NCBI RefSeq assembly: GCF_002127325.2
Contig: NC_035434.2
Location: forward strand, 78,387,632-78,451,631
DNA length: 64,000 nucleotides
Source of the DNA: Helianthus annuus
Lineage: Eukaryota > Streptophyta > Magnoliopsida > Asterales > Asteraceae
Reading direction: 5' to 3'
This document shows, one piece after another, positions 11,835 through 24,500 of this stretch (positions within the stretch are counted from its first letter, which is position 1; every line of letters begins with the position of its first letter). The position numbers and the translations under genes are program-made. The notes below the pieces were generated by a model that had not been told where the DNA came from, ran no database searches, and saw nothing but the letters and a program-made list of their open reading frames with translations.

Positions 11835-12839
11835 CCATTCTTGCAAAAACCCACACAATCTGATCAAGAGCTCTAAGTTGGAACCTTTGTTTCATACCTG
11901 AGCCATTTTGATCTAGATTAGCATTCGGGGACCCTCCGTAAGTATTCTTTCGCTCTTTTATTCGCTTTTCGAGTCCGAAAGTCAACGTTTTGTTGACTTT
12001 CTGCATTGACCAGCCTATGGTCAACCCGAAGTTCATGGAACTTCATAACGTGAGCGTGATCACGATGGTTATAGTCCATGGCGACTGTACCTACTGATTA
12101 CCACGTTATCTAGGCTTAGTGACGAGTCGTAGTTTCGGCCAAAATGCGCATTCTTGCGTATTTTGTAACCAAACTACTCGTGAGCATCAAAGCCGTTTGT
12201 TTTGATGCCAAACCTGTTTTCTAAACTTAGTTAAGCATGTTCTAACATGCTTAGCTCGTCACTTTTAGTTTAGTGCTTATATAGGGTCGTAAGGTAAGCG
12301 ATCTAAACCATCGCTTATACTTTCGAACCCGACCCATTTGGTCGATCATTAGGATCCGACCAAACATATTAGGTGACCATAGATATAACCTTCCGAGGTT
12401 ATGCCTTGTGGTCACGATGTTAGGCGTTCCAAACGCGTTCTACGCGAACGACGCGTTAAGGTAGCATAAGCTACCTAAACGGGTCGTGATGGGTCGCAAG
12501 CACTTAGGTTAGGTTTCATTTTAGTATATAGGCTTTGTTAAACCATATTACACGAGTCTCCATACTCGTTTGGTTTACGAACCCGCATACTATCCGATCC
12601 TTGATTTTGGTCCGGTATATTAATGTAGCTACCTATTAGGTGCCGTTTGATATTCCGTGATCTATAGCATTATTTGGTTATTATACAAGAACTCCGAAGC
12701 AATCTCAGGTGAGTACATTGAACCTCTCTTTTACTGTTTTCCAAACTGTTTTGGGGTGAAACACATGTGCCTATCTGTTACTTTCATGCTTTCCTGTTTT
12801 CACATCATATACTTTACATATATAGTACATGATTTCATT

Positions 12840-13150
12840 GTGTTTATGCTATGTATGTCCATCGTGTGCATACTTAGCACAACACTTTACATTACATTTC
12901 ATGCTATGTATGCCCATTGTGTGCGTACTTAGTACATCGTTTTACATTACATTCTATGTATGCCCATTTTGTGCGTACTTAGTACATCGCTTTACATTAC
13001 ATGCTATGTATGCCCATTGTGTGCGTACTTAGTACATTGCCTTACATTACATGCTATGTATGCCCATTGTGTGCGTACTTAGTACATTGCTTTACATTAC
13101 ATGCTATGTATGCCCATTGTGTGCGTACTTAGTACATTGTTTTACATTGC
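12840..13150 (+). repeat. Tandem ~50-bp units in the B 5' LTR
   Basis: About six copies of a unit containing TGCTATGTATGCCCATTGTG and CGTACTTAGTACAT, the latter a 5+5 bp inverted repeat around one base. The later copies are nearly identical and the first are diverged. The same array is at about 19832-20142 in the other LTR. C has a diverged form without the CCCATTGTG part. Confidence 0.8.
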
Positions 13151-13428
13151 ATTTCTGTTGCATATGCTCATCCAGCATATGAACACATTATGCTACATTT
13201 TGAACCGTTGTGACCATTTGACTATGTGAATCGTGTAAACCCGTTTGATTATATGAACCGTTTGTAACCATTGAACCGTGTGAACCAGTTGTATCCGTTG
13301 ACATGATTTACATTTGACAATAGACATTTGACTATACATAAACATTTCCACAATTGTTAAACATTTCATCTTGATGGTTTGGTTTGAGTAAGTGATTAAG
13401 TAACGAGGCGTGTGTAATATGATACAAG

Positions 13429-13468
13429 CATGGTGGATACGTCGCTGGTACTTCCTATATATAAGTGT
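13429..13468 (+). promoter_or_regulatory. Conserved LTR motif with TATA core, B 5' LTR copy
   Basis: Reads GGTGGATACGTCGCTGG, then TACTTCCTATATATAAGTG. The 3' LTR copy at 20421-20459 has GGTGGATACGCCGCTGG. It lies about 0.6 kb before the LTR end. Confidence 0.5.
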
Positions 13469-14043
13469 TTGTATGGTATTACATATCGTAGTGTTATTTG
13501 AATCATTTCAATTTGAGACATATGACATTTTATACAAATAACACACTTTTCATGAGACATTGTTTTACAAACTCATTTTACATGGTTATCCGTTTAACCA
13601 TACAGTGTTCTCTTATTTATACGTATCATCTGATCTTATCGTTTTTCAAATGATTTACAAGACAAAGCAAATTACAAGGTTCATGACTAAACATTTTCTC
13701 AAACATAAGTCATGAATTCCGTTTTCACAAAACCAATGTATCTCACAGGCATTTTTATGCTGACGTACCTACTTTCACATGTGTTTTCAGGAGATGATGC
13801 ATAGGACTTATCAAGACATACTTAGGCGGACCTGTGCCTTAGTGCCTTAAAACGAGACAAGAACTAGTTAATTTATGTTATGTACTCTTTGGTTCTTGTT
13901 TAAACAATGTAAACATTCATGTTTGATTAATAAAATGAAACTTCAATTGCAATGGATTTGAAACAATTGATTCTGTTACAACACTCCCCGACGTTTCCGC
14001 CACGTTTTGTATGTTCTACGTGGTCGGGGTGTGACAGAAAAGT

Positions 14044-14055
14044 TGGTATCAGAGC
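14044..14055 (+). promoter_or_regulatory. B primer binding site (initiator Met tRNA)
   Basis: TGGTATCAGAGC, seven bases after the 5' LTR terminus. This is the standard plant PBS complementary to the 3' end of initiator methionine tRNA. Confidence 0.92.
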
Positions 14056-14646
14056 CAATGGTTATAGGGAATTAGGTTATTAGTAATACTTTGACCTAGT
14101 CTATAACCTTCCTAGGAACCTAACGCGAGTTTACTTGCGTTTAGTCACAAAACAATACCGTCACCTATCCTTAGGCGACGACCACAACAAGAACATAAAT
14201 TTCAAAACCGCTTTGAAAACTAATCATCTGTTCTAGGATGATTGATTACTAGGTTTTGAACCCTCCGTTATAAGGTTTTGAACCCGTTTGAATTTTCAAA
14301 ATCTCGTCAAGGTTTTGGGTCCTAAATAGTGTGAACACGTGCAAACTGGAAGAGTGAATGCCTGTACCCTGGGATTTCTGTCTAAGGTTAGAGTGTTCGT
14401 ACAAATCCACATAATCGGACCAGTCACTCTTATCTGGGAACTCTTGGGGTGAGTGTCCACTTATAGGCGAGCATGTTTTCGCGATGCACTATGAGGATCT
14501 ATTTGCTTTGACTCAGCCTTGGTGTTGTTTGCTTGCTTCGTGGATTCAAACAAATGACCCTCAACCATGATTATGGCCGGTAATTGTAACATCCTATTCT
14601 TACCCAATGCCATTTCATTTGATTTCTTTCTTGGCTCTCATTTAGA
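14056..14646 (+). other. B untranslated leader
   Basis: No ORF. The sequence resembles the leader of element C (48997-49640), for example AATGGTTATAGGGAATTAGG just after the PBS and CTGGAAG followed by GTGAATGCCTGTACCCTGGG. It is therefore a conserved leader that probably includes dimerisation and packaging signals, though none can be pinned down by reading. Confidence 0.6.
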
Positions 14647-15753
14647 ATGCCTCCTCAACGCGAAAACCAGATAGCGACTGCAGAATTGGCAGAGATCATT
14701 GCGCAGCAAATGGCTGCTCAATTCCCAAAGCTCTTTGCTCAATGGAACCAAGCCAACAACAACCATAATGCCCCCTGCAACTTCAAGACGTTCAACTCAG
14801 CTAAGCCATCAAAGTTTTCTGGGTCTCAAGGAGCGACTGCACTTCTACAATGGTTCGAGAGTTTAGAGAACACCTTCAGACATGTTCAATGTCCAAACGA
14901 GCGAAAGGTAGAATTCGCATCTAGCGTCTTTGAGAAACGAGCTTGGACATGGTGGAATGGTGTGATGAGAGATAGGGGTGCCGATGTGGCACTGGCTCAA
15001 ACATGGCAAGAGCTTCGAGCTCTGATGATGAAGGAATTTTGTCCTCGTCACGAGATCAGGACCTTGGAAACGGAGTTCGACGATCTTAAGCAAGTTAGCG
15101 GTGAGCATCGAGCCTACACGGATCGTTATGAGGAGTTAAGTTTGTTATGCCCGGATATGGTTACACCTTTGGATAAGGCAATCGAAAAGTACATTGCTGG
15201 CCTCCCTGACTCAATACAAGACATTGTGACTGGTAGCAACCCTACTACAGTTAGACAGGCCATTGAGCTATCTGCAACCATGACTGAATCTAAGATCAGG
15301 AAAGGTAAACTTTTCCGAAAAGGTGACAAGAAACCGGTCGGGGAATCGAACCCAATCGTGGAATCAAAGACCATGGATGAACAGACTGAATCCCCTAAGA
15401 AGTCAAAGAAGCGGAAGGCTTCTCAGAACTTCGCCGTGGTCGCTCACAATGGTCAAGCCGTCCCCAACCAACCAGCTCAACCCCCTGCTAAAAGACCATA
15501 CAATGGAACAGCACCCTTGTGCAACCAATGTAGCCTCCATCATCACACCAACGTACAGTGCCGCAAATGCCAAACTTGTGGGCTTATAGGCCACACAGCA
15601 AGAGTCTGCCCAGCTGCAGCTGCGCCAAACCAAGCTGGCAACAATCCTGCTCAAGGTCGTTTTCTACCAGGCTCTTGTTTCAACTGTGGCGAGATGGGTC
15701 ATTTCCGAAGAAATTGCCCAAGGCTTACTAATGCAAATCCAGCACAGGGATAA
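14647..15753 (+). CDS. gag: Gag polyprotein of B (intact, 368 aa)
   Basis: Starts at ATG in MPPQRENQIA, the same start context as C's gag, and ends at TAA after NPAQG. Residues about 40-215 are the retrotransposon capsid region with FSGSQGATALLQWFES, TWWNGVMRDRG and EFCPRHE. A basic KKSKKRK segment lies near 251-257. Two CCHC zinc knuckles follow: CQTCGLIGHTARVC at 308-321 and CFNCGEMGHFRRNC at 344-357. Gag would coat and package the element RNA. It is about 60 residues shorter than C's gag frame because it stops before the protease. No internal stop is present, unlike every other polyprotein in the window, which fits selection for, or recent possession of, a working Gag. It could still be a young, untested copy. 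Confidence 0.93.
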   Translation: MPPQRENQIATAELAEIIAQQMAAQFPKLFAQWNQANNNHNAPCNFKTFNSAKPSKFSGSQGATALLQWFESLENTFRHVQCPNERKVEFASSVFEKRAWTWWNGVMRDRGADVALAQTWQELRALMMKEFCPRHEIRTLETEFDDLKQVSGEHRAYTDRYEELSLLCPDMVTPLDKAIEKYIAGLPDSIQDIVTGSNPTTVRQAIELSATMTESKIRKGKLFRKGDKKPVGESNPIVESKTMDEQTESPKKSKKRKASQNFAVVAHNGQAVPNQPAQPPAKRPYNGTAPLCNQCSLHHHTNVQCRKCQTCGLIGHTARVCPAAAAPNQAGNNPAQGRFLPGSCFNCGEMGHFRRNCPRLTNANPAQG

Positions 15754-16814
15754 GTATCTGACTGACTAGAAGACAACATCGTTTAGAAATAATCACATCT
15801 TATGTATTATTTTCTTTTGTTGTCAAGGTCCAAGAAACAGTTGTTATCGTTGTTTATAAATAAATCATTTATTTACATTGCAATGTATTTCTGTGGTTGC
15901 ATGTATAAACGACATATCCCTTACAATACCGACAATCAAGAAACGGTATTCCTTGAAGAACAAACTACCCCCAAAATTCTCCCATTCTATGATCTCTTGC
16001 GTCTTCCACAAAATTCCTAAGAACCCGTTTATTCTAAGGAAACGAAGTACAAAGCGCAAGTTATAACATGAGACGAATACCCAAGGTACCACTATAAATC
16101 CTTAATAGGGTACCTAAGGATTTCCCGTAAGTCCTTAATTGTTGCATACCTTAATTCGAATGTGGTGATTCCTTGTAAACAAAAATCAAATTTTGGGAGA
16201 TCTTTCTATCTTCTCAGATAGATTCCAGTGAACATTAAGACCCGTCGATTGGTTTCCATATCCGTATTCAATCAATAACAAGTTAATAACTAATTATAAT
16301 CAAGTTAAACAATTATGTGACTATGTGCTTATGTGTTTCCTTATGTGTTGTTGTGTGATCCAAATTATGTTATCCAAATCTTCGTAGAATCCTACATATC
16401 CTTGTACAAGAGATTCATAGTAGGATACCCAAAGGTATTACTTAAAATCCTCAATGGACTTCTATGTTATAGTTAAGTCCCTCGGATTATAAAGTACTAC
16501 TTCATGATTTGACCCCTTGAGTGGTCTAGTTAAACAGATTCATCCAAAAATCTGGTTAGGGATATCATGTGATGATATAGCTGAAAGGACTCCTTGGTGG
16601 CCTAACTAAGAAGATCCCCTGTCGATCTAACTAAAAGGACCTGATGGAAGTCTAGTCACCCCCATCACAAGTTTGATATCCTTCCCCAAAACATTACAAG
16701 ACAAACTGTGCGGACTGTGCAAGGGATTACGTAATTATGGATGCATACATAATTATGGAATCTAGTGCACAGAAATCACAGCAAGTTCTGTCATGTGTCT
16801 AGAGTTAACCCTAT
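15754..16814 (+). other. B internal region without genes
   Basis: About 1 kb between gag and the tandem array. I find no RT, protease or integrase motif on either strand. Small ORFs at 15802-16092 on both strands look like chance. Where this sequence came from is unknown to me. Confidence 0.6.
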
Positions 16815-17637
16815 TCATTTCCAACTCTGATGAAGCAACCGTTGAAAATGACTCCGTTAGTTCATTTTCGTTTCTGACGATTTATCCGTTTGGGAAATGA
16901 ATATCCGTTGTGTAATCCTTCATTTCCAACTCTGATGAAGCAACCGTTGAAAATGACTCCGTTAGTTCATTTTCATTTCTGACGATTTATCCGTTGGGGA
17001 AATGAATATCCGTTGTGTAATCCTTCATTTCCAACTCTGATGAAGCAACCGTTGAAAATGACTCCGTTAGTTCATTTTCGTTTCTGACGATTTATCCGTT
17101 GGGGAAATGAATATCCGTTGTGTAATCCTTCATTTCCAACTCTGATGAAGCAACCGTTGAAAATGACTCCGTTAGTTCATTTTCATTTCTGACGATTTAT
17201 CCGTTGGGGAAATGAATATCCTTTGTGTAATCCTTCATTTCCAACTCTGATGAAGCAACCGTTGAAAATGACTCCGTTAGTTCATTTTTGTTTCTGACGA
17301 TTTATCCGTTGGGGAAATGAATATCCGTTGTGTAATCCTTCATTTCCAACTCTGATGAAGCAACAGTTGAAAATGACTCCGTTAGTTCATTTTTGTTTCT
17401 GACGATTTATCCGTTGGCGGAAATGAATATCCGTTGTGTAATCCTTCATTTCTAACTCTGATGAAGCAACAGTTGAAAATGACTCCGTTAGTTCATTTTC
17501 GTTTCTGACGATTTATCCGTTGGGAAAATGAATATCCGTTGTGTAATCCTTCATTTCCATTTCTGATGAAGCAACCATTGAAAATGACTCCGTCTGTTCA
17601 TTTCGTTTCTGAAGAATGACCGTTAAAGGAAATGACA
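16815..17637 (+). repeat. 105-bp tandem array, eight copies, in B
   Basis: Copies start at about 16815, 16920, 17025, 17130, 17235, 17340, 17446 and 17551, each with TCATTTCCAACTCTGATGAA or a close variant. The period is 105 bp (106 in one step). Only scattered base changes separate most copies; the last is diverged at its end. The array ends about 100 bp before the PPT and stands where pol would normally be. The period is a multiple of three, but no long ORF crosses it. Confidence 0.93.
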
Positions 17638-17720
17638 GGACATTACTTTGCATATCGCTGATGGTTATTTGGCAGAATCACAAATAGACTCCTACGAATA
17701 AATTTCGGGACGAAATTTCC

Positions 17721-17735
17721 TAAAGTAGGGGAGAC
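17721..17735 (+). promoter_or_regulatory. B polypurine tract
   Basis: TAAAGTAGGGGAGAC directly before the 3' LTR terminus. Element C has AAGTAGGGGAGAC in the same place. It is preceded by TTTCGGGACGAAATTTCC, also shared. Confidence 0.82.
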
Positions 17736-20700
17736 TGTGACACCTGTGTCACCGCGACCATCAAACAAATGCCAAGCCGATGAAATATTGTATTTCAAAC
17801 TTGGGATCTTGTATAAATATGTGTATATTTTGCACATATCAATTCTTGTTCAATTTCAAACTTTACATCGCTTTCTGGAGAATTATATGCATCCTGGTGC
17901 GTAAATGTACTCAGTTTAATGCGACAAATACTCCGGGACATCAACATATACTAAACATACCTTAAATAACCTTTACATAACTTAGAAATAAGTTTTGAAG
18001 GGTTTGGTATGGCAAAAACAAGTTAATTCGCTTACAGGGACTAAACTTGACAAACTGTGAAAGTATGCCAATTTGAACTGTAACAAACATTCCGGAACAT
18101 GTCCATAAGTTAAACATATAAATATCCTTTACATAGCTTAGAAATAGGCTTTGAGGGGTTTGGTATGCTAAAATAAACTTTTGGGTCATTCAGGGACTAA
18201 AAGTGTCAAAAAGTGCACAAGTTTGCACTTTCGCGCATAACTTACGTTCTGAATACATCCGGACATCCAAAAATTTAGGTAAGCATCCTTATATTATGCC
18301 TTAGTATTTGGCATAAGAAAAATCCATTCGTTGCATCATTTGGATCGTCTTTCGCGCTTATGCGCATTCCGTCGTAATTAAGCGAACATCGCGATCGTAC
18401 GACCAAACGAACCGACATCCGGAATATTTTTGAGCATATTTCAAGTCCCCTACACTTTAACTTCATCTTAGAGCCTTGAAATGAGGTTAACGGGGCTTAA
18501 ACGTGCCAAAAATGGGCCAAATTGCATGTTTCTGAAGTGCAGGGACTAAAACTGAAAATTCTGATCTGTGACCCTCAGGTGGGGCGAGTAAGGATTGCCC
18601 AACTCCTTACGCGGGGCGCGTCAGACTCCCAGAACAGATAAGATCAGCTAGTCAGCAAATTTCAGCTGGTTTAACCACAACCACATGTTTTAAACTTGCC
18701 CTTTCAGCTCACTAAGGGGCATTTTCAGTAACCACAAGTTTTCGACAAGTGTACGATCGAGATTCGATCACGTTTTCCAAGAAACGATCCTAACGGTTCG
18801 GGAAATACTATAAATACCCCACCCCCATTCTTGCAAAAACCCACACAATCTGATCAAGAGCTCTAAGTTGGAACCTTTGTTTCATACCTGAGCCATTTTG
18901 ATCTAGATTAGCATTCGGGGACCCTCCGTAAGTATTCTTTCGCTCTTTTATTCGCTTTTCGAGTCCGAAAGTCAACGTTTTGTTGACTTTCTGCATTGAC
19001 CAGCCTATGGTCAACCCGAAGCTCATGGAACTTCATAACGTGAGCGTGATCACGATGGTTATAGTCCATGGCGACTGTACCTACTGATTACCACGTTATC
19101 TAGGCTTAGTGACGAGTCGTAGTTTCGGCCAAAATGCGCATTCTTGCGTATTTTGTAACCAAACTACTCGTGAGCATCAAAGCCGTTTGTTTTGATGCCA
19201 AACCTGTTTTCTAAACTTAGTTAAGCATGTTCTAACATGCTTAGCTCGTCACTTTTAGTTTAGTGCTTATATAGGGTCGTAAGGTAAGCGATCTAAACCA
19301 TCGCTTATACTTTCGAACCCGACCCATTTGGTCGATCATTAGGATCCGACCAAACACATTAGGTGACCATAGCTATAACCTTCCGAGGTTATGCCTTGTG
19401 GTCACGATGTTAGGCGTTCAAAACGCGTTCTACGCGAACGACGCGTTAAGGTAGCATAAGCTACCTAAACGGGTCGTGATGGGTCGCAAGCACTTAGGTT
19501 AGGTTTCATTTTAGTATGTAGGCTTTGTTAAACCATATTACACGAGTCTCCATACTCGTTTGGTTTACGAACCCGCATACTATCCGATCCTTCCGATTTT
19601 GGTCCGGTATATTAATGTAGCTACCTATTAGGTGCCGTTTGATATTCCGTGATCTATAGCATTATTTGGTTATTATACAAGAACTCCGAAGCAATCTCAG
19701 GTGAGTACATTGAACCCCTCTTTTACTGTTTTCCAAACTGTTTTGGGGTGAAACACATGTGCCTATCTGTTACTTTCATGCTTTCCTGTTTTCACATCAT
19801 ATACTTTACATATATAGTACATGATTTCATTGTGTTTATGCTATGTATGTCCATCGTGTGCATACTTAGCACAACACTTTACATTACATTTCATGCTATG
19901 TATGCCCATTGTGTGCGTACTTAGTACATCGTTTTACATTACATGCTATGTATGCCCATTGTGTGCGTACTTAGTACATCGCTTTACATTACATGCTATG
20001 TATGCCCATTGTGTGCGTACTTAGTACATTGCCTTACATTACATGCTATGTATGCCCATTGTGTGCGTACTTAGTACATTGCTTTACATTACATGCTATG
20101 TATGCCCATTGTGTGCGTACTTAGTACATTGTTTTACATTGCATTTCTGTTGCATATGCTCATCCAGCATATGAACACATTATGCTACATTTTGAACCGT
20201 TGTGACCATTTGACTATGTGAACCGTGTAAACCCGTTTGATTATATGAACCGTTTGTAACCATTGAACCGTGTGAACCAGTTGTATCCGTTGACATGATT
20301 TACATTTGACAACAGACATTTGACTATACATAAACATTTCCACAATTGTTAAACATTTCATCTTGATGGTTTGGTTTGAGTAAGTGATTAAGTAACGAGG
20401 CGTGTGTAATATGATACAAGCACGGTGGATACGCCGCTGGTACTTCCTATATATAAGTGTTTGTATGGTATTACATATCGTAGCGTTATTTGAATCATTT
20501 CAATTTGAGACATATGACATTTTATACAAATAACACACTTTTCATGAGACATTGTTTTACAAACTCATTTTACATGGTTATCCGTTTAACCATACAGTGT
20601 TCTCTTATTTATACGTATCATCTGATCTTATCGTTTTTCAAATGATTTACAAGACAAAGCAAATTACAAGGTTCATGACTAAACATTTTCTCAAACATAA

Positions 20701-21028
20701 GTCATGAATTCCGTTTTCACAAAACTAATGTATCTCACAGGCATTTTTATGCTGACGTACCTACTTTCACATGTGTTTTCAGGAGATGATGCATAGGACT
20801 TATCAAGACATACTTAGGCGGACCTGTGCCTTAGTGCCTTAAAACGAGACAAGAACTATTTAATTTATGTTATGTACTCTTTGGTTCTTGTTTAAACAAT
20901 GTAAACATTCATGTTTGATTAATAAAACGAAACTTCAATTGCCATGGATTTGAAACAATTGATTCTGTTACAACACTCCCCGACGTTTCCGCTACGTTTT
21001 GTATGTTCTACGTGGTCGGGGTGTGACA
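17736..21028 (+). mobile_element. B 3' LTR
   Basis: 3,293 bp, same termini as the 5' LTR. Differences include a short deletion near 18117 and scattered substitutions, seemingly denser in the first kilobase. It is followed by the ATATG duplication. Confidence 0.92.
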
Positions 21029-21509
21029 ATATGACCGTTCATATGTAATGGGGGGGGGGGTTAAGTGTAAATTTCGAACCATGTGGTTACCTTGTAATCA
21101 TATACCAAGTATCTAGTTAGTGTAGTTAGTTACTAGATATTTTAGTGTGCGTTAGGGTGTTCGGGGACCATGACTACCTCAGAAATAATTAAACAATGCT
21201 TTTAATAATATTTTGATGTTCCGGGTTATGTCCGGTTGTTCGGTCGGATACTGTTCCGTTAAATTGTTTAAATTGTTCCGTAAGGCGTCTTATATATATA
21301 TATATTTTGTAACACAATTAATTCCTAACACATAGGAAAATATTCAGGACTATTTATTAACTTTTCTGTATACCACTAGTATGTTAACACGCACATGTAA
21401 GTATAACACAGTATTCAGAGAGCAGTTAAGTAATTCCACACAATCGTCAAGCACTTTAATTATCATTAATAAATTGTACGGAATACATGGAATTTTGAGG
21501 GTTGTCACA
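21029..21509 (-). mobile_element. F 3' LTR, part 2 (with B's right target duplication)
   Basis: Resumes the F LTR after B. The first five bases are the ATATG duplication (21029-21033). It contains an 11-base G run at about 21050 and a TA microsatellite near 21293. It ends at TTGTCACA, the inverted LTR start. It matches about 43728-44205. Confidence 0.9.
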
Positions 21510-21520
21510 TTCTTCCCCTG
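21510..21520 (-). promoter_or_regulatory. F polypurine tract
   Basis: On the minus strand CAGGGGAAGAA precedes the LTR start TGTGACAACC. Further upstream is CGAGACGAAATTTTC, similar to the pre-PPT segment of A and B. Confidence 0.75.
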
Positions 21521-21559
21521 TTAAGAAAATTTCGTCTCGAAATTTAGCACGTGCTTACT

Positions 21560-24500
21560 GAGGAAGCTAGTTATGTTGCGTTGTTTTCCTGGTTTTTCTG
21601 GGGTGTCACATCATCCCCCCGTTGATTTGGAATTTCGTCCCGAAATTCTGCAGTAGCTTCATCCTCAGTAGTGGTTGCACTTTTCTTAAACAGCTGGGGA
21701 TACTAGATTTTGATTTGGTCTTTCTCGTTCCCAGGTGTACTCTAGGCCACGACAGGACTTCCAACGAACTCGGACGAGAGGTATTCTGGTGCGCTTGAGA
21801 ATCTTAACATCTCGATCTGTAATCTCTACTGGTTCCTTGATGAATCGCAGCTGGTCGTCGATAGTGAGCTCCTTTAAGGGAACTATGAGGGTCTCCTCTG
21901 ACAGACACTTCTTCAGATTTGACACGTGGAATACGTTGTGAACTCCGCTGAGTTCTTCAGGTAGATTCAACCTGTAGGCCACCTTGCCAATCTTCTCGAT
22001 GATTTCAAAGGGTCCAATGTATCGCGGGTTGAGTTTGCCTCGTTTGCCAAAACGAACTACACCTTTCCAAGGTGAGACTTTGAGTAGCACTCGATCCCCA
22101 ACCTGGAACTCGAGTGGCTTTCTTCGCTTATTAGCATAGCTTTTCTGACGGTCACGAGCTGGCGCCATTCGTTGTCGTATCTGAGCAATCTTATCGGTTG
22201 TATCTACTACGAGTTCTGGACCAGTGATTTGACTGTCACCAACTTCTGCCCAACAGAGAGGTGATCGGCACTTGCGTCCATATAATGCCTCGAACGGAGC
22301 GGCCTGGATGCTGGTGTGGTAACTGTTGTTATATGAAAACTCCACTAACGGGAGATGCTTTTCCCAGCCATTGACAAAATCGATTACACATGCCCTAAGC
22401 ATGTCTTCAAGGGTCTGAATGGTGCGTTCAGATTGCCCATCCGTTTGTGGATGATAAGCGGTGCTCATGTCTAATCGTGAGCCAAAAGACTTATGCATAG
22501 CTTGCCATAGTTCAGAGGTAAAACGAGCGTCACGATCCGAAATGATGGAGGTTGGCACTCCGTGCCTTGATACCACTTCTTTTAGGTAGATGTCTGCTAG
22601 AGTAGAAAACTTATCCGTTTCTTTGATAGGCAGAAAATGTGCAGACTTGGTCAGTCGATCCACGATCACCCAAATGGTATCATTTCCGCGTTGAGATCTG
22701 GGCAGGCCAGTAACGAAATCCATGGATATTTGCACCCATTTCCATTTTGGGATCTCTGGTTGTTGAAGTGGGCCTGATGGTTTCTGGTATTCGACCTTGA
22801 CCCTAGCACAAGTCAAGCATTTACCGACGTAGGTTGCTATGCTGGCTTTCATACCAGGCCACCAGTATGTAGTCTTTAGGTCGTGGTACATCTTATCCGA
22901 ACCAGGATGTACAGAATAACGAGACTTATGTGCTTCATCCATCACAAGCTCGCGTAAGTCTCCATACGGTGGAACCCAGATGCGTCTGTTATCATAGTAG
23001 GCGCCGTTTCCCTTTTGTTCTAGTCGTTGCCTCGATCCTCGTAGGGTCTCGGCCCTGATGTTCTCTGCTTTCAATGCTTCAACCTGAGCATCATGAATCT
23101 GAGCTGGAAGGTTGGATTGTATGGTGACCTGTCACGCACGTACACGCCTAGGTATAGTATCCTTCCGGCTGAGGGCGTCAGCCACAACATTGGCCTTGCC
23201 CGGATGATACTTGATCGCGCATTCGTAGTCATTCAAGAGTTCAACCCATCGGCGTTGACGCATGTTTAACTCCTTTTGCTTGAAGATATGCTCGAGACTC
23301 ATGTGATCGGTGTAAATGGTGCACTTGGTACCGTACAGGTAATGTCTCCATATCTTAAGCGCGAAAACAACTACTCCCAGTTCCAGATCGTGAGTAGTGT
23401 AGTTCCTTTCGTGAACTTTAAGTTGGCGTGATGCGTAGGCAATGACCTTGTCGTGTTGCATCAACACGCAACCAAGTCCTTGGATGGAAGCGTCGCAATA
23501 AACCACAAAATCATCTGTGCCTTCAGGCAATGAGAGGATAGGCGCGCTACAGAGTCTATCTTTTAGGTGCTGAAATGCGGACTCCTGTGCATCACCCCAA
23601 CGATAGGTAACACCTTTCTGAGTCAGTGAAGTGAGAGGTTGCGCAATCTTTGAGAAATCCTTGATAAACCTTCTGTAATATCCTGCCAAACCCAAGAATT
23701 GGCGGATTTCTGTTGGTGTGCGGGGTGCAGGCCAATTCTTGATCGATTCAACCTTAGATGGATCCACATGAATTCCATCCTTATTTACCACATGGCCTAG
23801 AAAGTGGACTTCGCGAAGCCAAAATTCACATTTCGAAAACTTGGCATACAACTGCTCTTTTCGAAGAAGTTCCAGTATAAGTCGTAGATGCTGCTCCTGT
23901 TCCTCCTGACTCTTAGAATAGATCAGATATCGTCGATGAACACAATAACGAACTTATCCAGGTAAGGCTTGCACACTCGGTTCATGAGATCCATGAAGAC
24001 CGCTGGTGCATTCGTCAGCCCGAATGGCATAACCAGAAACTCGTAATGGTCGTAACGAGTTCTGAATGCTGTTTTGGAGACGTCCTCATCTCGGACTCTC
24101 AGCTGATGGTATCCCGATCTCAAATCAATCTTGGAGTAATAGCTCGACCCTTGCAACTGGTCGAACAAGTCGTCAATACGTGGAAGAGGATAACGATTCT
24201 TCACAGTCACCTTGTTAAGCTCGCGATAGTCAATACACATCCTGAAAGTACCGTCTTTCTTCTTCACAAACAAGACTGGAGCTCCCCAGGGCGAAGAGCT
24301 AGGACGTATAAAACCCTTTTCCAGAAGTTCTCGTAGTTGCGTAGACAGTTCTTTGAGTTCTGATGGAGCAAGTTGATAAGGCGCACGAGCTATTGGTGCT
24401 GCTCCAGGAGCTAGCTCGATTTGAAACTCGACTTGTCGATGAGGCGGAAGGCCAGGTAATTCCTCAGGAAATACCTCGGGAAAGTCGCGTGCAATAGGAA

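Larger units (their letters stand above)
10743..14036 (+). mobile_element. B 5' LTR
   Basis: TGTGACACCTGTG to GGGGTGTGACA, 3,294 bp, paired with 17736-21028. It contains a TATA box followed by CCCCACCCCC, a tandem array of about 50-bp units, the GGTGGATACGtCGCTGG/TATA motif, and a GC-rich inverted repeat at its 3' end. The length is unusual for a chromovirus LTR. Confidence 0.92.
10743..21028 (+). mobile_element. Element B: gag-only Ty3/gypsy retrotransposon
   Basis: A 10,286-bp element with two LTRs of about 3.29 kb, a perfect ATATG duplication, a PBS, an intact gag and a PPT, but no protease, RT, RNase H or integrase. Gag ends just after the second zinc knuckle, where related element C continues into protease. 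Between gag and the PPT there are 1 kb of non-coding sequence and a 105-bp tandem array. The LTRs differ by roughly one base per hundred by eye. It is probably mobilised in trans by a relative, which is inference. Confidence 0.92.

Noticed and set aside
12657..13032. Cys/His-rich ORFs in B's LTR (copies at 19649-20024)
   Set aside because: The Cys/His pattern comes from translating the ~50-bp tandem repeat; they are not zinc proteins.
14044..14055. tRNA genes
   Set aside because: The tRNA-like matches at this and similar sites are only the 12-18 base primer sites of retrotransposons. I found no cloverleaf.
21050..21061. G homopolymer runs (also near 43750 and 61945)
   Set aside because: Simple homopolymers that vary in length between LTR copies and may include sequencing error. 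No function inferred.
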